Assembly (NCBI GenBank): GCA_001970955.1
Contig: MPUH01000016.1
Location: forward strand, 103,597 to 167,596
Source of the DNA: Stentor coeruleus
Lineage: Eukaryota; Ciliophora; Heterotrichea; Heterotrichida; Stentoridae
Length of the DNA stretch: 64,000 nucleotides
Direction of reading: 5' to 3'
A program made the translations under genes and the position numbers. Position 1 is the first letter of the stretch. The number at the start of each line of letters is the position of its first letter. Below the pieces are notes generated by a model, which saw only the letters and a program-made list of their open reading frames with translations, was not told the DNA's origin and did not search any database. Shown here piece after piece: positions 1 to 10,349 of this stretch.

Positions 1-1
1 A

Positions 2-346
2 TTCATTGAACTTGTTTTTACAAAAATCGATCCTGATTGCCTTAAAGAAAGGTTTGGATTTTCATGCTGCCAAGGAAGACTGCATAATTTAGACTGCTAT
101 GACAAATGGATGATTTTAAAATTTTATCTTCAAGATGAAATGTTTGTAACTCTAGATTACTGTAAACCTGATATAAATATTGAAAATAATGATTTACTTC
201 CGTCTATATCTTCAATATTTGAGCTTGATGGATTGGATTCAGAATGCTGTGAAGAAAACATAGAATCGGCTATGCACCACGTAAAACATGAAGAAGAAAA
301 GGAAGAAGAAAATAAAGAAGAAGAAATTAGTTTAATATTCCAATAG
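2..346 (+). CDS. 3' end of an unrecognised gene (5' cut by window)
   Basis: The frame is open from base 2 to a TAG at 344-346 (114 residues). The first in-frame ATG at 110 is unlikely to be the true start, because the 36 codons before it look coding (Cys- and aromatic-rich). The visible part has a mixed region with several cysteines followed by a very acidic Glu/Lys tail (about residues 95-110), a common feature of protein C-termini. I recognise no domain. The next gene starts 78 bp downstream on the same strand. Confidence 0.6.
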   Translation, partial: FIELVFTKIDPDCLKERFGFSCCQGRLHNLDCYDKWMILKFYLQDEMFVTLDYCKPDINIENNDLLPSISSIFELDGLDSECCEENIESAMHHVKHEEEKEEENKEEEISLIFQ

Positions 347-424
347 AAAGTAGTAAATTAGAATTTAATATGATTATAAAAACATATATAGAAGCTTTCA
401 CTTACATATATTTCATATTATTTA

Positions 425-1543
425 ATGTGGAAACAGTACATGCAACCAACAAAAAGTGCTCGAGCCAAAGTCGCTGAACCAGAAAACATGCGCGATAGGC
501 TTCAAAGCTTATCACAAGCTGTTAATGTTCTCAAAGAAGAAATGAAAATTGAAACATCAGCTACAGCATCAAACCTTGAAAGAATAGAAAAGCAGCAGTT
601 TGGCACACTTAACTCTCAAGTATATGCTTTAAAAAAAGCTTTTACTGATCTTGCTGACGCTATGCTAGAAGAAGTTGAAGGTGTGAGAAATGATTACCGG
701 GCAGAAATGGATGACTTCAAACATGATTTCATTAGTAAGTATGAAAACTTAGCAGATACACAGAGATCAAGCCAAGATAACTGTAATAAAATAAATTCTT
801 CGCTTACACAAAGCGTGAAACAAGCTTTTCAACATATGCAAACGATAAAAAATCAACAGGATATTATATCAGAAGATTTGAAATCTCTTAAGACTTCATT
901 TTCAAATTCGAATATACAACAAAAAGAATTTTGTCAACATGTTGAACAGATTGTCCATGAGAATATTAAACAAGTTACTAAAGTTATACAAGACTCAAAT
1001 GAAATTAGGTCAAAAGTGACTGAATTTGACGCTTTACCTAAGCAAATTAATTATATAATAGAAAAAGAAAAGGAAAGGATTAAGTTGATTGAAGAAAAAC
1101 TGAGCAAAGAAATTGTTGATATTGATAGGAAAATAAAGTTTGTTCAAAAAGATACTGAGAGTTTGGGAAATAAAAAGGAAATTGTTGAGATACATAACTA
1201 TTTAGCTAATGTGGAGTTTAAATGTGAAGAAGTAGTGAAAGAAACAAAAAGGGAAATCTTACAGCTTGGTATGGATATCGAAAGAAGAATAGACGAAATA
1301 AATAAATCCCAAGAAAACTTTAGTAGTTTTATATGCAACGAAATCAAAGGAGTGGAGGATAACTCAAATGTTTTAAAGCGTATTGAGTTTCTTGAAGAGC
1401 TTTCAAGTACTCAGCGCCGAGAACTCTTCAACAGTTTGACAAGTTTAGAACAAAATATATACAAAAAGCAAGAGAAAATTATAAAAGCTATATATCAGAT
1501 GGCAAGAAAAACAGAGATGCCAGAAGCTTTATTACTTTTATAA
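425..1543 (+). CDS. coiled-coil protein, unknown function
   Basis: An intronless frame of 372 aa, rich in Glu, Lys, Gln, Asn and Ser and nearly free of Pro and Gly after residue 25. This composition predicts a long, nearly continuous coiled coil. A short basic N-terminus (Thr-Lys-Ser-Ala-Arg-Ala-Lys, about residues 9-15) precedes it. No catalytic motif is visible. Ciliates have many such proteins in basal-body fibres. The layout (short head plus one long rod) would suit an SF-assemblin-like striated fibre protein, but I see no diagnostic signature, so that is only a guess. Codon use matches the neighbours, and the frame is clean from ATG to TAA. Confidence 0.85.
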   Translation: MWKQYMQPTKSARAKVAEPENMRDRLQSLSQAVNVLKEEMKIETSATASNLERIEKQQFGTLNSQVYALKKAFTDLADAMLEEVEGVRNDYRAEMDDFKHDFISKYENLADTQRSSQDNCNKINSSLTQSVKQAFQHMQTIKNQQDIISEDLKSLKTSFSNSNIQQKEFCQHVEQIVHENIKQVTKVIQDSNEIRSKVTEFDALPKQINYIIEKEKERIKLIEEKLSKEIVDIDRKIKFVQKDTESLGNKKEIVEIHNYLANVEFKCEEVVKETKREILQLGMDIERRIDEINKSQENFSSFICNEIKGVEDNSNVLKRIEFLEELSSTQRRELFNSLTSLEQNIYKKQEKIIKAIYQMARKTEMPEALLLL

Positions 1544-1639
1544 TCCACGTCCAAACAGATAATAACTAATAGTCATTAAAAAAAAATATAAATTTCATAC
1601 ACAAAATACATTTAAATTTTATCTTAGAATATATAAAAT

Positions 1640-2017
1640 ATGTCTGAATCACATGGACCTCATATACCAAAAGATGGAGAAGACAGCATATTTGACAAAA
1701 TTGTTAAAAGAGAAATTCCATCTACAATTGTTTATGAAGATGATCTTGTTATGGCATTTAGAGATATAGCACCAAAAGCTCCTACTCATATATTATTTAT
1801 TCCAAAGAATAGAGATGGCCTTACAAGGATGTTTGTAGCAGAAGAAAGGCATAAAGCTATTTTTGGACATATGCTTTGGGCAGCATCAGAAATTGCTAGA
1901 AGAGAAGGACTTGCTGAAGGATGGAGACTAGTTATTAACGATGGGCCAAATGGTGGACAAATTGTTTATCATCTGCATATGCATATCCTAGGAGGTCAGA
2001 AACTTGGGGATTTTTAA
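1640..2017 (+). CDS. HIT-family hydrolase, HINT1-like
   Basis: This 125-aa protein has the full HINT layout. An N-terminal SIFDKIVKREIP segment leads to a beta-sheet core (FRDIAPKAPTHILFIPK), then INDGPNGGQIVYH, and the histidine triad H111-L-H113-M-H115. The middle histidine is the nucleophile in the family. HINT proteins are small dimeric purine nucleoside phosphoramidases that also hydrolyse acyl-adenylates. The length matches the family (about 115-130 aa), with the C-terminus slightly different from the usual Trp-Pro-Pro-Gly end. No intron and no signal peptide are visible, so the protein is probably cytosolic or nuclear. Confidence 0.95.
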   Translation: MSESHGPHIPKDGEDSIFDKIVKREIPSTIVYEDDLVMAFRDIAPKAPTHILFIPKNRDGLTRMFVAEERHKAIFGHMLWAASEIARREGLAEGWRLVINDGPNGGQIVYHLHMHILGGQKLGDF

Positions 2018-2191
2018 TTAAGATTTAGATATTTTTTTATAATACAGTAATCAAAAAAAAAACATCCTAAATAAAGTCTTAATATTTATCTATTATCATA
2101 TAATAATTCATAAATACAAAAGCAAGAATTTTGAATGTAAACCTTCATTGTAATCTGCTTTATCCTAAACTCCAGCGGTAAAAATAATTTC

Positions 2192-5100
2192 ATGGAAGAA
2201 CAGCGCAAATTCAAAATTTTGAAAAACAAACTAGAAGCTATGAACTACAGATTACCTTTCTCTTACGATTCAATGCCACTAGTTGATGCTCTTCTAAATG
2301 ATGTTTCTAGTCTAAACTCAACTCTTTCACGTATAAGATTACAGAAATCCGACCCTGAAAGTATTCGTGAACTATCTGAAAGAGTCGAGTTCTTAAACAG
2401 AGAAAAACTTCGACTTGAAGAAGAACTACAACGATCAAGCATCAACGCAAACCCTTTTGATGATAGAGAGATTTTAAATAAAAGCATTTCAGATTTAAGA
2501 AAAGAAAATAAAGCTTTAAGTCAAAGACTTTTAAGCATACAAAGCTCAAAAAGTAATTCAATTGATTGTAAAAGCAAAGAATATATAGATAAACTGTTTA
2601 CAGATTTTAACTTTTTAAAAAAACAACTTGAAGATAGTGAAGAAAATTCACAAAGACTTTTATATGAAAATAGGAATTTACAAGATAGGAATAGGACTTT
2701 AGAAGGGCAAATAATATCTTTAAAAAAAGAAATAGAAGTATCGGTTGTGACTATTAAAGATATCACTAATGAAAAAAGATCAACTACAGAAGAATATTAT
2801 TCTTTAAAAAAAATTATAAGCAATTATGAATCAAAATGCGCGGCATATGAAGAAGAAAATATTTCGCTTAGGAATGATTTACAAAAGGTCCAAATATATG
2901 CGAGAAATATTGAATCACAATTGTCTGGAATGAATAAGGAATTAGGGAAAAGTAGGAATGAGATAGAAATGAATACTTCAACAAAATCCCGGTTGTCTTC
3001 TCAGTTGGATAGTTTACAGAGACAGATTGATATACTTCAAAATGAGAATAATCAATTGCATATACTTAGAGATGATGATAGGAAAATGATTATTGAGCTT
3101 GAAAATAAATGTAAAGAAATTGATGATGCTTATAAAACATCTCAAGATAAAATTCGTGTTATTCAAAGAGAAAGTCAAAATTTCTGCGATACAATCAGGG
3201 AAAAAAGTGAAGAAATCCGTAACAGAGATTTAACAAGAAAAGATCTTGAAAAAGAACTATACGACACAAAAATTTATATATCAAAATATGAGGAATCCCA
3301 AGGAGAAATTTCTCGACTCAAAGCTGTTATAGATGATTTAAGTGCTGAAATAAGGAAATATAGCTGTGAAAACAAAGATCTGAAAAGTAGTGTGAAATAT
3401 AAAGAAGATGATGCAAAACAATATAAAAATTATTTAGACCAAACAAATAAAGATATTGAAATATACAAAAGAAAACTTGATGAAGACAACATGAAAATTG
3501 AAAGTTTAAACAATGTTATCAGATCATATTCGCAAACTGAAGAACAGTTAAGAAATATTAAATGTCAATATGAAGACTCACTAACAAGAGAAAGGCAGCT
3601 AAAAAAAGAAATAGATCAACTTCAGCTTATAATTCAAAAAAGTGAAGAAAAGATTAAATTTAATTATAAACAGCAAGATTCAATACAAAGCCAATTAACT
3701 TTAGTCGAAGAAGAGAATACGAAAATACAAAAAAATTTAGCTGAATACATGGCAAAAGACAATGCAAAAACTATAGAAATAGGGAAATATGAGAATAAAA
3801 TAAGAGACTGTTACTGCGAAATTGAAGATTTAAAAAGGAAAATCATCGATCAGGATCAAATAACCAAAGGATTGAGTGATGAAATCAAAGATCGACATAA
3901 AGCATTTATAGCAGAACAAGACCATGTGGATAGATTAAACGAGCAGATTTCTCAGCTAAAAGATTTCATATCATCTTTAGAATCAACTCGTTCTGATCTA
4001 GTAAAAAAGCTTGAAAGTTTCCAAATCTCTGATATGGACAAAGACAACACCCTAAAAAAATTCCGCGACGAATTATCTCAAGTAAAAAAACAGCTTCAAA
4101 TCACAGAACGTAACTGTAACGACAGGTTAATTGAAAGAGAAAAATATCTTAAAGACATTGAAAATCTCCATTATGACAATTCTCGAAGAAGTGATGAGAT
4201 ATCTTCATTAAGATCAAACATAAAAAGACTAAACAACGATATTGATGATCTAAAATCAAAGCTCAAAACAGTACAAGAAAGTGAAGAAAACTTTAAAAGA
4301 TCTTGGAGAGATAGTGAAATCGAAAAAGCTAGGGTCACAGAAATATCTCATGCTCTTAATTTACAATTAGAAGACTATAAAAAATCATGTTCAAGAATGC
4401 AAAGTCAATTTCAAGATGCTTCAAAAGAATTAATTTATAGTGAAAATAAGCTTAAAGCATTAGAAGATAAATATAATGCTTTAAGTTATGAAAAAGATTC
4501 TTTTGCTGTAAGGGTTGAAGAGATAGGTAAAGAGCTTAGGAATAAGATTGAAGTATCGGCAAATGCTCTTAGGGATAAAGATGAGTTGTCTCAAAAGCTT
4601 AGAATGATATCAGATGAATATGATAAACTACTTCGTGCTTATGATTTTCTTAATCTTGACTATAAAAAACTTACTGGGAAATCAGCAGCAGGAGAAAATC
4701 TTATAGAAAATTTGAAAAAACAAGAAGAAATATATGTGAGGACTATTAAACAATTAGAAGAAAATTTACGTAATGCGATTAGAGCTGCAGAAATGGCTGA
4801 TTATAAGCGAATTGATGCTGAGAAAACTTCAGAAAACCTTATTAAAGATATGCATTCAGCTAAGAGTTTTAATAGAGATTTGGATATGAGTAGAGATGAG
4901 TTACAAAGGAAAATCATAACTGTTGAAAATGAAAAATCTTTTCTTGAAACTAGGTGTAGGAGTTTTGAAAGTGAAATCAGTAATTTAAAATCACAATTGG
5001 ATTATGAGAAACAGAGATCTGATGTAGAATCTAGGTCTTTTGTTATTACTAAAGATAGCTTTAGGAAGTATGAAATTGATGATGACAAGTCTAGAATATC

Positions 5101-5281
5101 AAAGCAAAGTAATAATGAACAACTTGTATCAGAGCTGTATAAGCAAATAGAAGTATATAAAACTGAGGGTTTGAAACTTGAGATGAATTATATGAAGCTT
5201 TTAGATGAGTTAAATCAGACTAAGCATATGCTTAATAGAGCTGAAGCAAGAATCGCTGAATTAGAAATAAGCCGAAGATAG
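2192..5281 (+). CDS. CEP135: CEP135/Bld10-like basal body coiled-coil protein
   Basis: A 1029-aa protein that is almost entirely coiled coil (Glu/Lys/Asp/Ser/Leu-rich, no Pro clusters). The first 60 residues carry the one recognisable signature: a pattern like KNKLEAMNYRLPFSYDSMPL followed by VDALLNDVSSLNSTLSRIR. This matches the conserved CEP135/Bld10 head (K-x-L-x-x-LGY, then PLV-x-x-L-x-x-DL, then SLR). The family builds the pinheads of the basal-body cartwheel and links them to the triplets; its size is usually about 1100-1600 aa. No intron is needed. The assignment rests on the N-terminal head, as the rest has no specific signature. Another long centriolar coiled-coil family (TSGA10-like) shares the head and is the main alternative. 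Confidence 0.72.
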   Translation: MEEQRKFKILKNKLEAMNYRLPFSYDSMPLVDALLNDVSSLNSTLSRIRLQKSDPESIRELSERVEFLNREKLRLEEELQRSSINANPFDDREILNKSISDLRKENKALSQRLLSIQSSKSNSIDCKSKEYIDKLFTDFNFLKKQLEDSEENSQRLLYENRNLQDRNRTLEGQIISLKKEIEVSVVTIKDITNEKRSTTEEYYSLKKIISNYESKCAAYEEENISLRNDLQKVQIYARNIESQLSGMNKELGKSRNEIEMNTSTKSRLSSQLDSLQRQIDILQNENNQLHILRDDDRKMIIELENKCKEIDDAYKTSQDKIRVIQRESQNFCDTIREKSEEIRNRDLTRKDLEKELYDTKIYISKYEESQGEISRLKAVIDDLSAEIRKYSCENKDLKSSVKYKEDDAKQYKNYLDQTNKDIEIYKRKLDEDNMKIESLNNVIRSYSQTEEQLRNIKCQYEDSLTRERQLKKEIDQLQLIIQKSEEKIKFNYKQQDSIQSQLTLVEEENTKIQKNLAEYMAKDNAKTIEIGKYENKIRDCYCEIEDLKRKIIDQDQITKGLSDEIKDRHKAFIAEQDHVDRLNEQISQLKDFISSLESTRSDLVKKLESFQISDMDKDNTLKKFRDELSQVKKQLQITERNCNDRLIEREKYLKDIENLHYDNSRRSDEISSLRSNIKRLNNDIDDLKSKLKTVQESEENFKRSWRDSEIEKARVTEISHALNLQLEDYKKSCSRMQSQFQDASKELIYSENKLKALEDKYNALSYEKDSFAVRVEEIGKELRNKIEVSANALRDKDELSQKLRMISDEYDKLLRAYDFLNLDYKKLTGKSAAGENLIENLKKQEEIYVRTIKQLEENLRNAIRAAEMADYKRIDAEKTSENLIKDMHSAKSFNRDLDMSRDELQRKIITVENEKSFLETRCRSFESEISNLKSQLDYEKQRSDVESRSFVITKDSFRKYEIDDDKSRISKQSNNEQLVSELYKQIEVYKTEGLKLEMNYMKLLDELNQTKHMLNRAEARIAELEISRR

Positions 5282-5506
5282 TAATAAAAGAATTTCATAA
5301 ATACCCATAATAAAACCTACTCTTATAACAAAAAAACCTAACTTGAAAAAAAAAATACACCATTTTCTCTTTTCTTATTACAAACTTATTTCCTTATAAT
5401 CTTTAAACTTTCAACTCTCAATTCTCTTTATTTTTCTCTCTTCCAACCTCGCTCCTAAATCATAATACTAATTTCTTATATCATCCACAAAGACTTTAGT
5501 TTAAAA

Positions 5507-6664
5507 ATGTCACTTTTGCTGTGTTTATTTTTCTCTCCAGCCCTATCTTTAAACAATGGTTTGGGTCGTACCCCTCAAATGGGATGGAATTCTTGGAATC
5601 ACTTTGGTTGCAATATAAACGAAACTGTATTTCAAATTGCAGGTCAACAGCTTATTGAAACAGGACTTAGTAAGCTTGGATATATCTATGTAAACATTGA
5701 TGATTGTTGGTCTTTAAAATCAAGAGATGCTAATGGTCAAATAGTTCCTGATCCAATAAAATTCCCAAATGGTATAACAGGTCTTGCTAGTTATTTGCAT
5801 AATATAGGGCTTAAATTAGGGATATATTCAGATGCTGGAACAGAAACTTGTCAAGGATATCCAGGGTCTTTGGGTCATGAGGTTACTGATGCAAATAGTT
5901 TTGCTTCATGGAATGTTGATTATTTGAAATATGATAATTGTTATAATGAAAACATACCTGCTTTAAAAAGATACCCACCTATGAGAGATGCACTTAATGC
6001 TACTAATAGAGAGATTTTCTATTCAATATGCAATTGGGGACAAGAAAATCCATGGGTATGGGGAAATGCTACAGGGAATAGTTGGAGGACAACTCAAGAT
6101 ATTAGTGACCATTGGTCAAGTATGATGATTAATTTCTATATGAATTCAAGATATGCGAAATATGCTGGACCTGGAGGTTGGAATGATCCTGATATGTTGG
6201 AAGTTGGAAATGGAGGAATGACTTTTAATGAATATGTTACCCATTTCTCATTATGGGCTATGGTCAAAGCACCACTTATTATCGGTTGTGATATGGGGAC
6301 TATTAGTCAGAGTACACTTTCGATATTAAATAATGCAGATATTATCGCACTTAATCAAGACCCACTTGGTGTACAAGCTGAATGTATTAATGGCTGTGAT
6401 TATGCAAACTATATTTCTGGAGCTCAAGCTAATGTCTTTGTTGTTCCTTTAGCTGGAGGAGATAAAGCTGTTAGTATAACAAACTGGGGAACTTATAACA
6501 TGACTTATACTTTCGATTTAACTAAAATTGGAGTAACAGGACAAGCTACAATAAAAGATTTATGGACTAAAGAAGTACAGACATCAAATGCTATTCATGT
6601 AACTGGCTTGCAAAAACATTCAGTGAAAGTATATAGAATTACTTCAAATTCATTAGATATATAA
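5507..6664 (+). CDS. secreted alpha-galactosidase, GH27
   Basis: 385 aa. A hydrophobic stretch at residues 2-15 (MSLLLCLFFSPALSL) is a signal peptide, so the enzyme enters the secretory or lysosomal route. The GH27 motifs follow in order: TPQMGWNSWNHFGC near the mature N-terminus, YVNIDDCW, LGIYSDAGTETC, YLKYDNC with the nucleophile D143, the region WRTTQDISDHW whose first Asp (D198) is the expected acid/base, GGWNDPDMLEVGN, and the INQDPLG segment before the C-terminal beta-sandwich. Length and order are those of plant and protist alpha-galactosidases. It removes terminal alpha-galactose from glycans, in keeping with a bacterivore's digestive vacuole (inference). The close relative alpha-N-acetylgalactosaminidase cannot be fully excluded by eye. 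Confidence 0.95.
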   Translation: MSLLLCLFFSPALSLNNGLGRTPQMGWNSWNHFGCNINETVFQIAGQQLIETGLSKLGYIYVNIDDCWSLKSRDANGQIVPDPIKFPNGITGLASYLHNIGLKLGIYSDAGTETCQGYPGSLGHEVTDANSFASWNVDYLKYDNCYNENIPALKRYPPMRDALNATNREIFYSICNWGQENPWVWGNATGNSWRTTQDISDHWSSMMINFYMNSRYAKYAGPGGWNDPDMLEVGNGGMTFNEYVTHFSLWAMVKAPLIIGCDMGTISQSTLSILNNADIIALNQDPLGVQAECINGCDYANYISGAQANVFVVPLAGGDKAVSITNWGTYNMTYTFDLTKIGVTGQATIKDLWTKEVQTSNAIHVTGLQKHSVKVYRITSNSLDI

Positions 6665-6750
6665 TTAGTTAAGTTATTAGTATCAAATTTTATTTACTTT
6701 AATATCTGAATTACATTAAAACTTTATTTATGATTTATTTCCTGTCAAAG

Positions 6751-7317
6751 CTAGCACCAAGTATACAATACAAAAGGTGAAGATAAATAACTCTGTAAAG
6801 TCACTGAGTCCTCAGAAATCTTAGCCAAATAGTCTTTTCCTTTAAACGTAAAAGCATCAAACGGAACAAACTCTTCTTTCGTCCACTGGATAATTTTTTC
6901 CCTAATATTCTTATTAAGTTTATAAACTTTTACCACTTTTTCTTTAACATTATTCACTGAATTTTCTAAACTTTTCATAATATCTTCCCTTTCTATAATC
7001 AGCCTTAAAATTTCTTCAGTAATTTTCCTAACATTATAAAGACTTAAACATTTTTTCATTAAAGCTCGAGCATGTCCAGGTGAAAGGACTTTATACCTTT
7101 CCTCAAATCTTTCCATATCTTCTCTAGTCCCTAACATTTCAATAAGTATCAATTTAAGCATCATAAGACCTTTTTCTAATATAATAGAAATACTTTTCTG
7201 ATCTCTTGGAGGTTTATGTGACATTACAGTTAATTCTTGATATGTTAATGGGAATTTTGATTCAATACCAGTTTTTATATTTGAATACAATAACGATTTA
7301 TGCCAATCTTCAGTCAT
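6751..7317 (-). CDS. unknown protein, possibly the 3' part of the gene at 7365-8009
   Basis: 188 aa from an ATG at 7317; charged and mostly helical, ending in Thr-Trp-Cys. No domain recognised. The same frame stays open upstream to 7479, and those 54 codons look coding (Ser/Pro/Lys-rich, then a hydrophobic ISPFEAVTFL piece). At 7480 lies the end of a perfect 15-nt intron motif of the gene upstream. Normal splicing at that intron leads into a different frame, so this is either a separate gene starting at 7317, or the second exon of one gene broken by a one-base sequence error or frameshift. I lean to one gene. It ends 86 bp from the convergent alpha-galactosidase gene. Confidence 0.6.
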   Translation of the reverse strand: MTEDWHKSLLYSNIKTGIESKFPLTYQELTVMSHKPPRDQKSISIILEKGLMMLKLILIEMLGTREDMERFEERYKVLSPGHARALMKKCLSLYNVRKITEEILRLIIEREDIMKSLENSVNNVKEKVVKVYKLNKNIREKIIQWTKEEFVPFDAFTFKGKDYLAKISEDSVTLQSYLSSPFVLYTWC

Positions 7318-7364
7318 ATTTTCATTGTTTTCTTCTTCAAGAAAAGTTACAGCTTCAAATGGGC

Positions 7365-8009
7365 TTATTGATTGAGGTCTTGTAAAATCTTGAGGCTTTG
7401 GTTTAGATTTCGTTTTACATATAGTCGAACCTGATTTTCTATGTCTTTCAGTCCTTTTAGGTGAAATATTTTGCTTTCCCTATAGAAATTTTACTCAATT
7501 GGTATAAGGTCTAACAGTGTATTTGGGCTTTGTTTAAAGCTTTGGATAACTTTATTCCAAACTTTTGAGCTTTTTATTGTATTTAATTCATCTCTTATCA
7601 ACTCAGCTTCTTTTTCTTCAAACATCGAGTCTACATGGGTTCGTTTTCTTCTATGTTTTGTTGTTAGAATATATCGTCGTCGTTCTTTTTCTGTCAAATT
7701 CGGCGATACTATTGCCCGAGATTGGAAAATTTCCTTGAGTTTATCTTTAGGATCTGTATCGTATATAGCTTTTAATGATAGTTTTAGTTTGTAATTGTTT
7801 AATCTTTCGGATATGTTGGGGTTATCAAGTAAGGTTATATTACTGTCTGTTTCTTGAGAACTATTTCTTAGTTTTTTTAATCTTTGAAGTGGAATATTTG
7901 ATATGTTTAATGATTTTCGGTACTTGTGGGAAGCTGATTGACTTTGATAAGATCTTCGGGTTTGTTGTATGGAATCTGCTGTTGATGCTTGTATTTCAAA
8001 ATTTTCCAT
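7365..8009 (-). CDS. unknown basic protein with a 15-nt intron; 3' end uncertain
   Basis: The main exon (8009 to 7495) encodes 171 full codons rich in Ser, Lys, Arg and Asn, with a run of basic residues (RRRYILTTKHRRKRTH) and no known domain. The intron at 7494-7480 (GTAAAATTTCTATAG) has the exact 15-nt form seen elsewhere in the window. Splicing it gives 37 more codons to a TAA at 7365, for 209 aa. Those extra residues look less protein-like than the overlapping frame that runs into the next reading frame at 6751-7317. A single missing base near the intron would join the two into one protein of about 400 aa. Start chosen: the first ATG, with a T-rich leader before it. Confidence 0.55.
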
Positions 8010-8290
8010 TGTTTAAGAAATAGATATTAGTTATGAAAATTAAGAATTTTTGATTGAAGAAAATGAGAAATGAAATTTAGTATATTTGTATGCTTTTAAT
8101 GAATCTTTGGGCCTGAGAATAAATTTAATTTATATAAAATTTTTAATTATCATACTTATTATGAATGATGGGATGAGATTTTTATAAAATTTTATCCTCA
8201 AAAAAATCTAACAAATTTATTATAAAAATCTTGCAGGAAAATACAAAAAAATATTTTCGATGTAATTACCTTATCTATTTAACCTCTAAA

Positions 8291-10333
8291 TTATTGAGTA
8301 TCTTGATTTTCATCATCATCATCGCCAGTATTTTTAGCAAAATCTTTAGGTATGCTTTTAGCTAAGCTTGAAAATGAATCTATAATATTCTGAGTCAAAT
8401 ATAAATTAGTTCTTTTCAACTGTTGAATTTGTTTATTAAGTTCTCTAAATTCAGGTTCTTGAAACGTATCTTTTTTCCCAGTCTTATTTTTCTTTTTAAT
8501 GCCTCCTAAATTACGAGAAGATTGCGATTTTCGATTCACAAGCTTTTGCTTTTCATTATTATCTTTTTCTTCTTCAATTGATACTCCAGCACCTTCAATA
8601 ATAGATCTCTCAACCAAAGCTGCTTTTTTCATAGAAAAATTCATAAATTTCCGTTTCCTGACAGGGAACATATTAAGCACATATCTTACAATAGAGCCTT
8701 TTATAGAAAAGCCAGAAGCAAATTTCCCTGCTATGTATGTCCCTGAAGGTTTAACTTTATTAATAACATAAAAATCAGCAAGAATTGCGCAGTGATCTTT
8801 GAATTTATAGAATTCATGGAATACATCATTTATATACCTTCCACAACAAACTTCACCCCTTTCAAGAAACAGCACTTCTTTTGGGTAATTTTCAGCATCA
8901 AAAATAATTTCATTAGACTTGTAGCGACGGGGTTGGATATGAAGGCATATATAAAACCTAAATTCGCAGTATCTTCCGAAAAAAACCCTGAATTTATTAA
9001 ATGTTTCAGCAAACAAAACATCCAACAGCTTAAAACTCTCAACCTTAGGCATCTCAGCTAAAAACTTATTATGAAAAGTCTCAAGTTCCTTTTTATCATC
9101 ATACTTCCAATACTTCTCTGCCAAAGGGCCGGCTTTATCATTCTGAAAATAAAACTCAAAATGTTTTCTGATTTTTTCTTTCAGTTTAAAAGGTATCTCC
9201 TTATAATGATAATCAATAACAGCTAAAAAATTATCGACTTCTGTTTTAAGTTCAGCAACATTATTCATATCTTCTAATTTTCTAATAGTTTCAATAGATT
9301 TCCCCATAGCATAAGCATACCAAGATGGTCCAATTATAAGTAACAAAATACAAAATCCCATTTCATATTTATTTGTAGCATAAAAATCCCCATATCCAAC
9401 AGTCATAAGTGTAGTAAAAATATAATACCAAAACTTTATTACTTTTTCTCCAACAGTATTTTCATCAAGACTAAAATGATAATAAAAATTATCTCTTTCA
9501 TGTTTCTTCGATCTTATAGTTTTAGCAAAATATGACCAAAGGCAAGATATTGTAAAAGAAATTATCAACATAAATAGTATTTGGATTATAAGGTTCCAAA
9601 CATAAGATACTAAAATTTTTATAGTTCTAAGCATTTTAGTATCTTCATTTTTAAAGTATTGTTGAATGAGATTATTGAATTTATTTTTGCTTACTATTCG
9701 GAATAATCTTTGGAGTTTTAGAATACGAAAAAGACGAAGGAGATATTCGGCATCTGGGTATTCAGCCCAGTGTAATGGGAGTAAAGATGCTATATCAAAT
9801 ATCATCCATGTCATTGCGTAGTTTTTTGCGATTAACTTGAAGTTTCTCACAGGGATTTTATTTTTATCTTTATATTCTACTAGGAAACTGAGGAAAAAAT
9901 CAATAATAAATAAAATCCATACGAATACATCAAATTTGTATTGCTCGTTACTAGGGCCTTCGTAGCCTAAATACATTAAACTTGTAATAACTGAGTAATA
10001 AGTAAGAAAGCCCATGATAAAATCCATGATAATTTTTAATGGAGTGTTTTCTTTTATAGTAAATTTACTCAGTTTGTTATACTTTATTAGGATACTTGAT
10101 TTATTCAAACCTTGGCCAAGGATATTCTGTAATTTTTCATTTATAACATTTTCTAAAACATTAGATTCAGCAGACAAAGTTTTTCTTCTTGATCTAGGCC
10201 TTGTTGATACTGAATTACTGTTAGTTTCTACTGTTTCATGTGCATCCCCAGAAACCTTACCATAAATAACTAATTTCGAGTGATACTTTTTCATACCTTG
10301 AAAATCATCTGAATCTGTTTGAATTGTATCCAT
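8291..10333 (-). CDS. voltage-gated K+ channel, CNG/HCN/KCNH class
   Basis: Six TM segments, a pore and a C-terminal cyclic-nucleotide-binding-like fold. The S4 segment carries regularly spaced arginines (LLRLFRILKLQRLFRIV, about residue 200). The selectivity filter is TVGYGD (about residue 311), typical of K+-selective channels. A C-linker and a cNBD-like domain (about 455-550) follow, then a basic, partly coiled tail ending in acidic residues. The cNBD lacks a clear PRAA-type phosphate cassette, so ligand binding is doubtful. The frame extends 18 codons upstream to an ATG at 10387, but that leader is a run of Ile inside a suspect duplicated patch. I therefore choose the ATG at 10333 (MDTIQTDSDD; 680 aa). 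It diverges from the kinesin gene. Confidence 0.9.
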   Translation of the reverse strand: MDTIQTDSDDFQGMKKYHSKLVIYGKVSGDAHETVETNSNSVSTRPRSRRKTLSAESNVLENVINEKLQNILGQGLNKSSILIKYNKLSKFTIKENTPLKIIMDFIMGFLTYYSVITSLMYLGYEGPSNEQYKFDVFVWILFIIDFFLSFLVEYKDKNKIPVRNFKLIAKNYAMTWMIFDIASLLPLHWAEYPDAEYLLRLFRILKLQRLFRIVSKNKFNNLIQQYFKNEDTKMLRTIKILVSYVWNLIIQILFMLIISFTISCLWSYFAKTIRSKKHERDNFYYHFSLDENTVGEKVIKFWYYIFTTLMTVGYGDFYATNKYEMGFCILLLIIGPSWYAYAMGKSIETIRKLEDMNNVAELKTEVDNFLAVIDYHYKEIPFKLKEKIRKHFEFYFQNDKAGPLAEKYWKYDDKKELETFHNKFLAEMPKVESFKLLDVLFAETFNKFRVFFGRYCEFRFYICLHIQPRRYKSNEIIFDAENYPKEVLFLERGEVCCGRYINDVFHEFYKFKDHCAILADFYVINKVKPSGTYIAGKFASGFSIKGSIVRYVLNMFPVRKRKFMNFSMKKAALVERSIIEGAGVSIEEEKDNNEKQKLVNRKSQSSRNLGGIKKKNKTGKKDTFQEPEFRELNKQIQQLKRTNLYLTQNIIDSFSSLAKSIPKDFAKNTGDDDDENQDTQ

Positions 10334-10349
10334 GATAATTATTATTATA

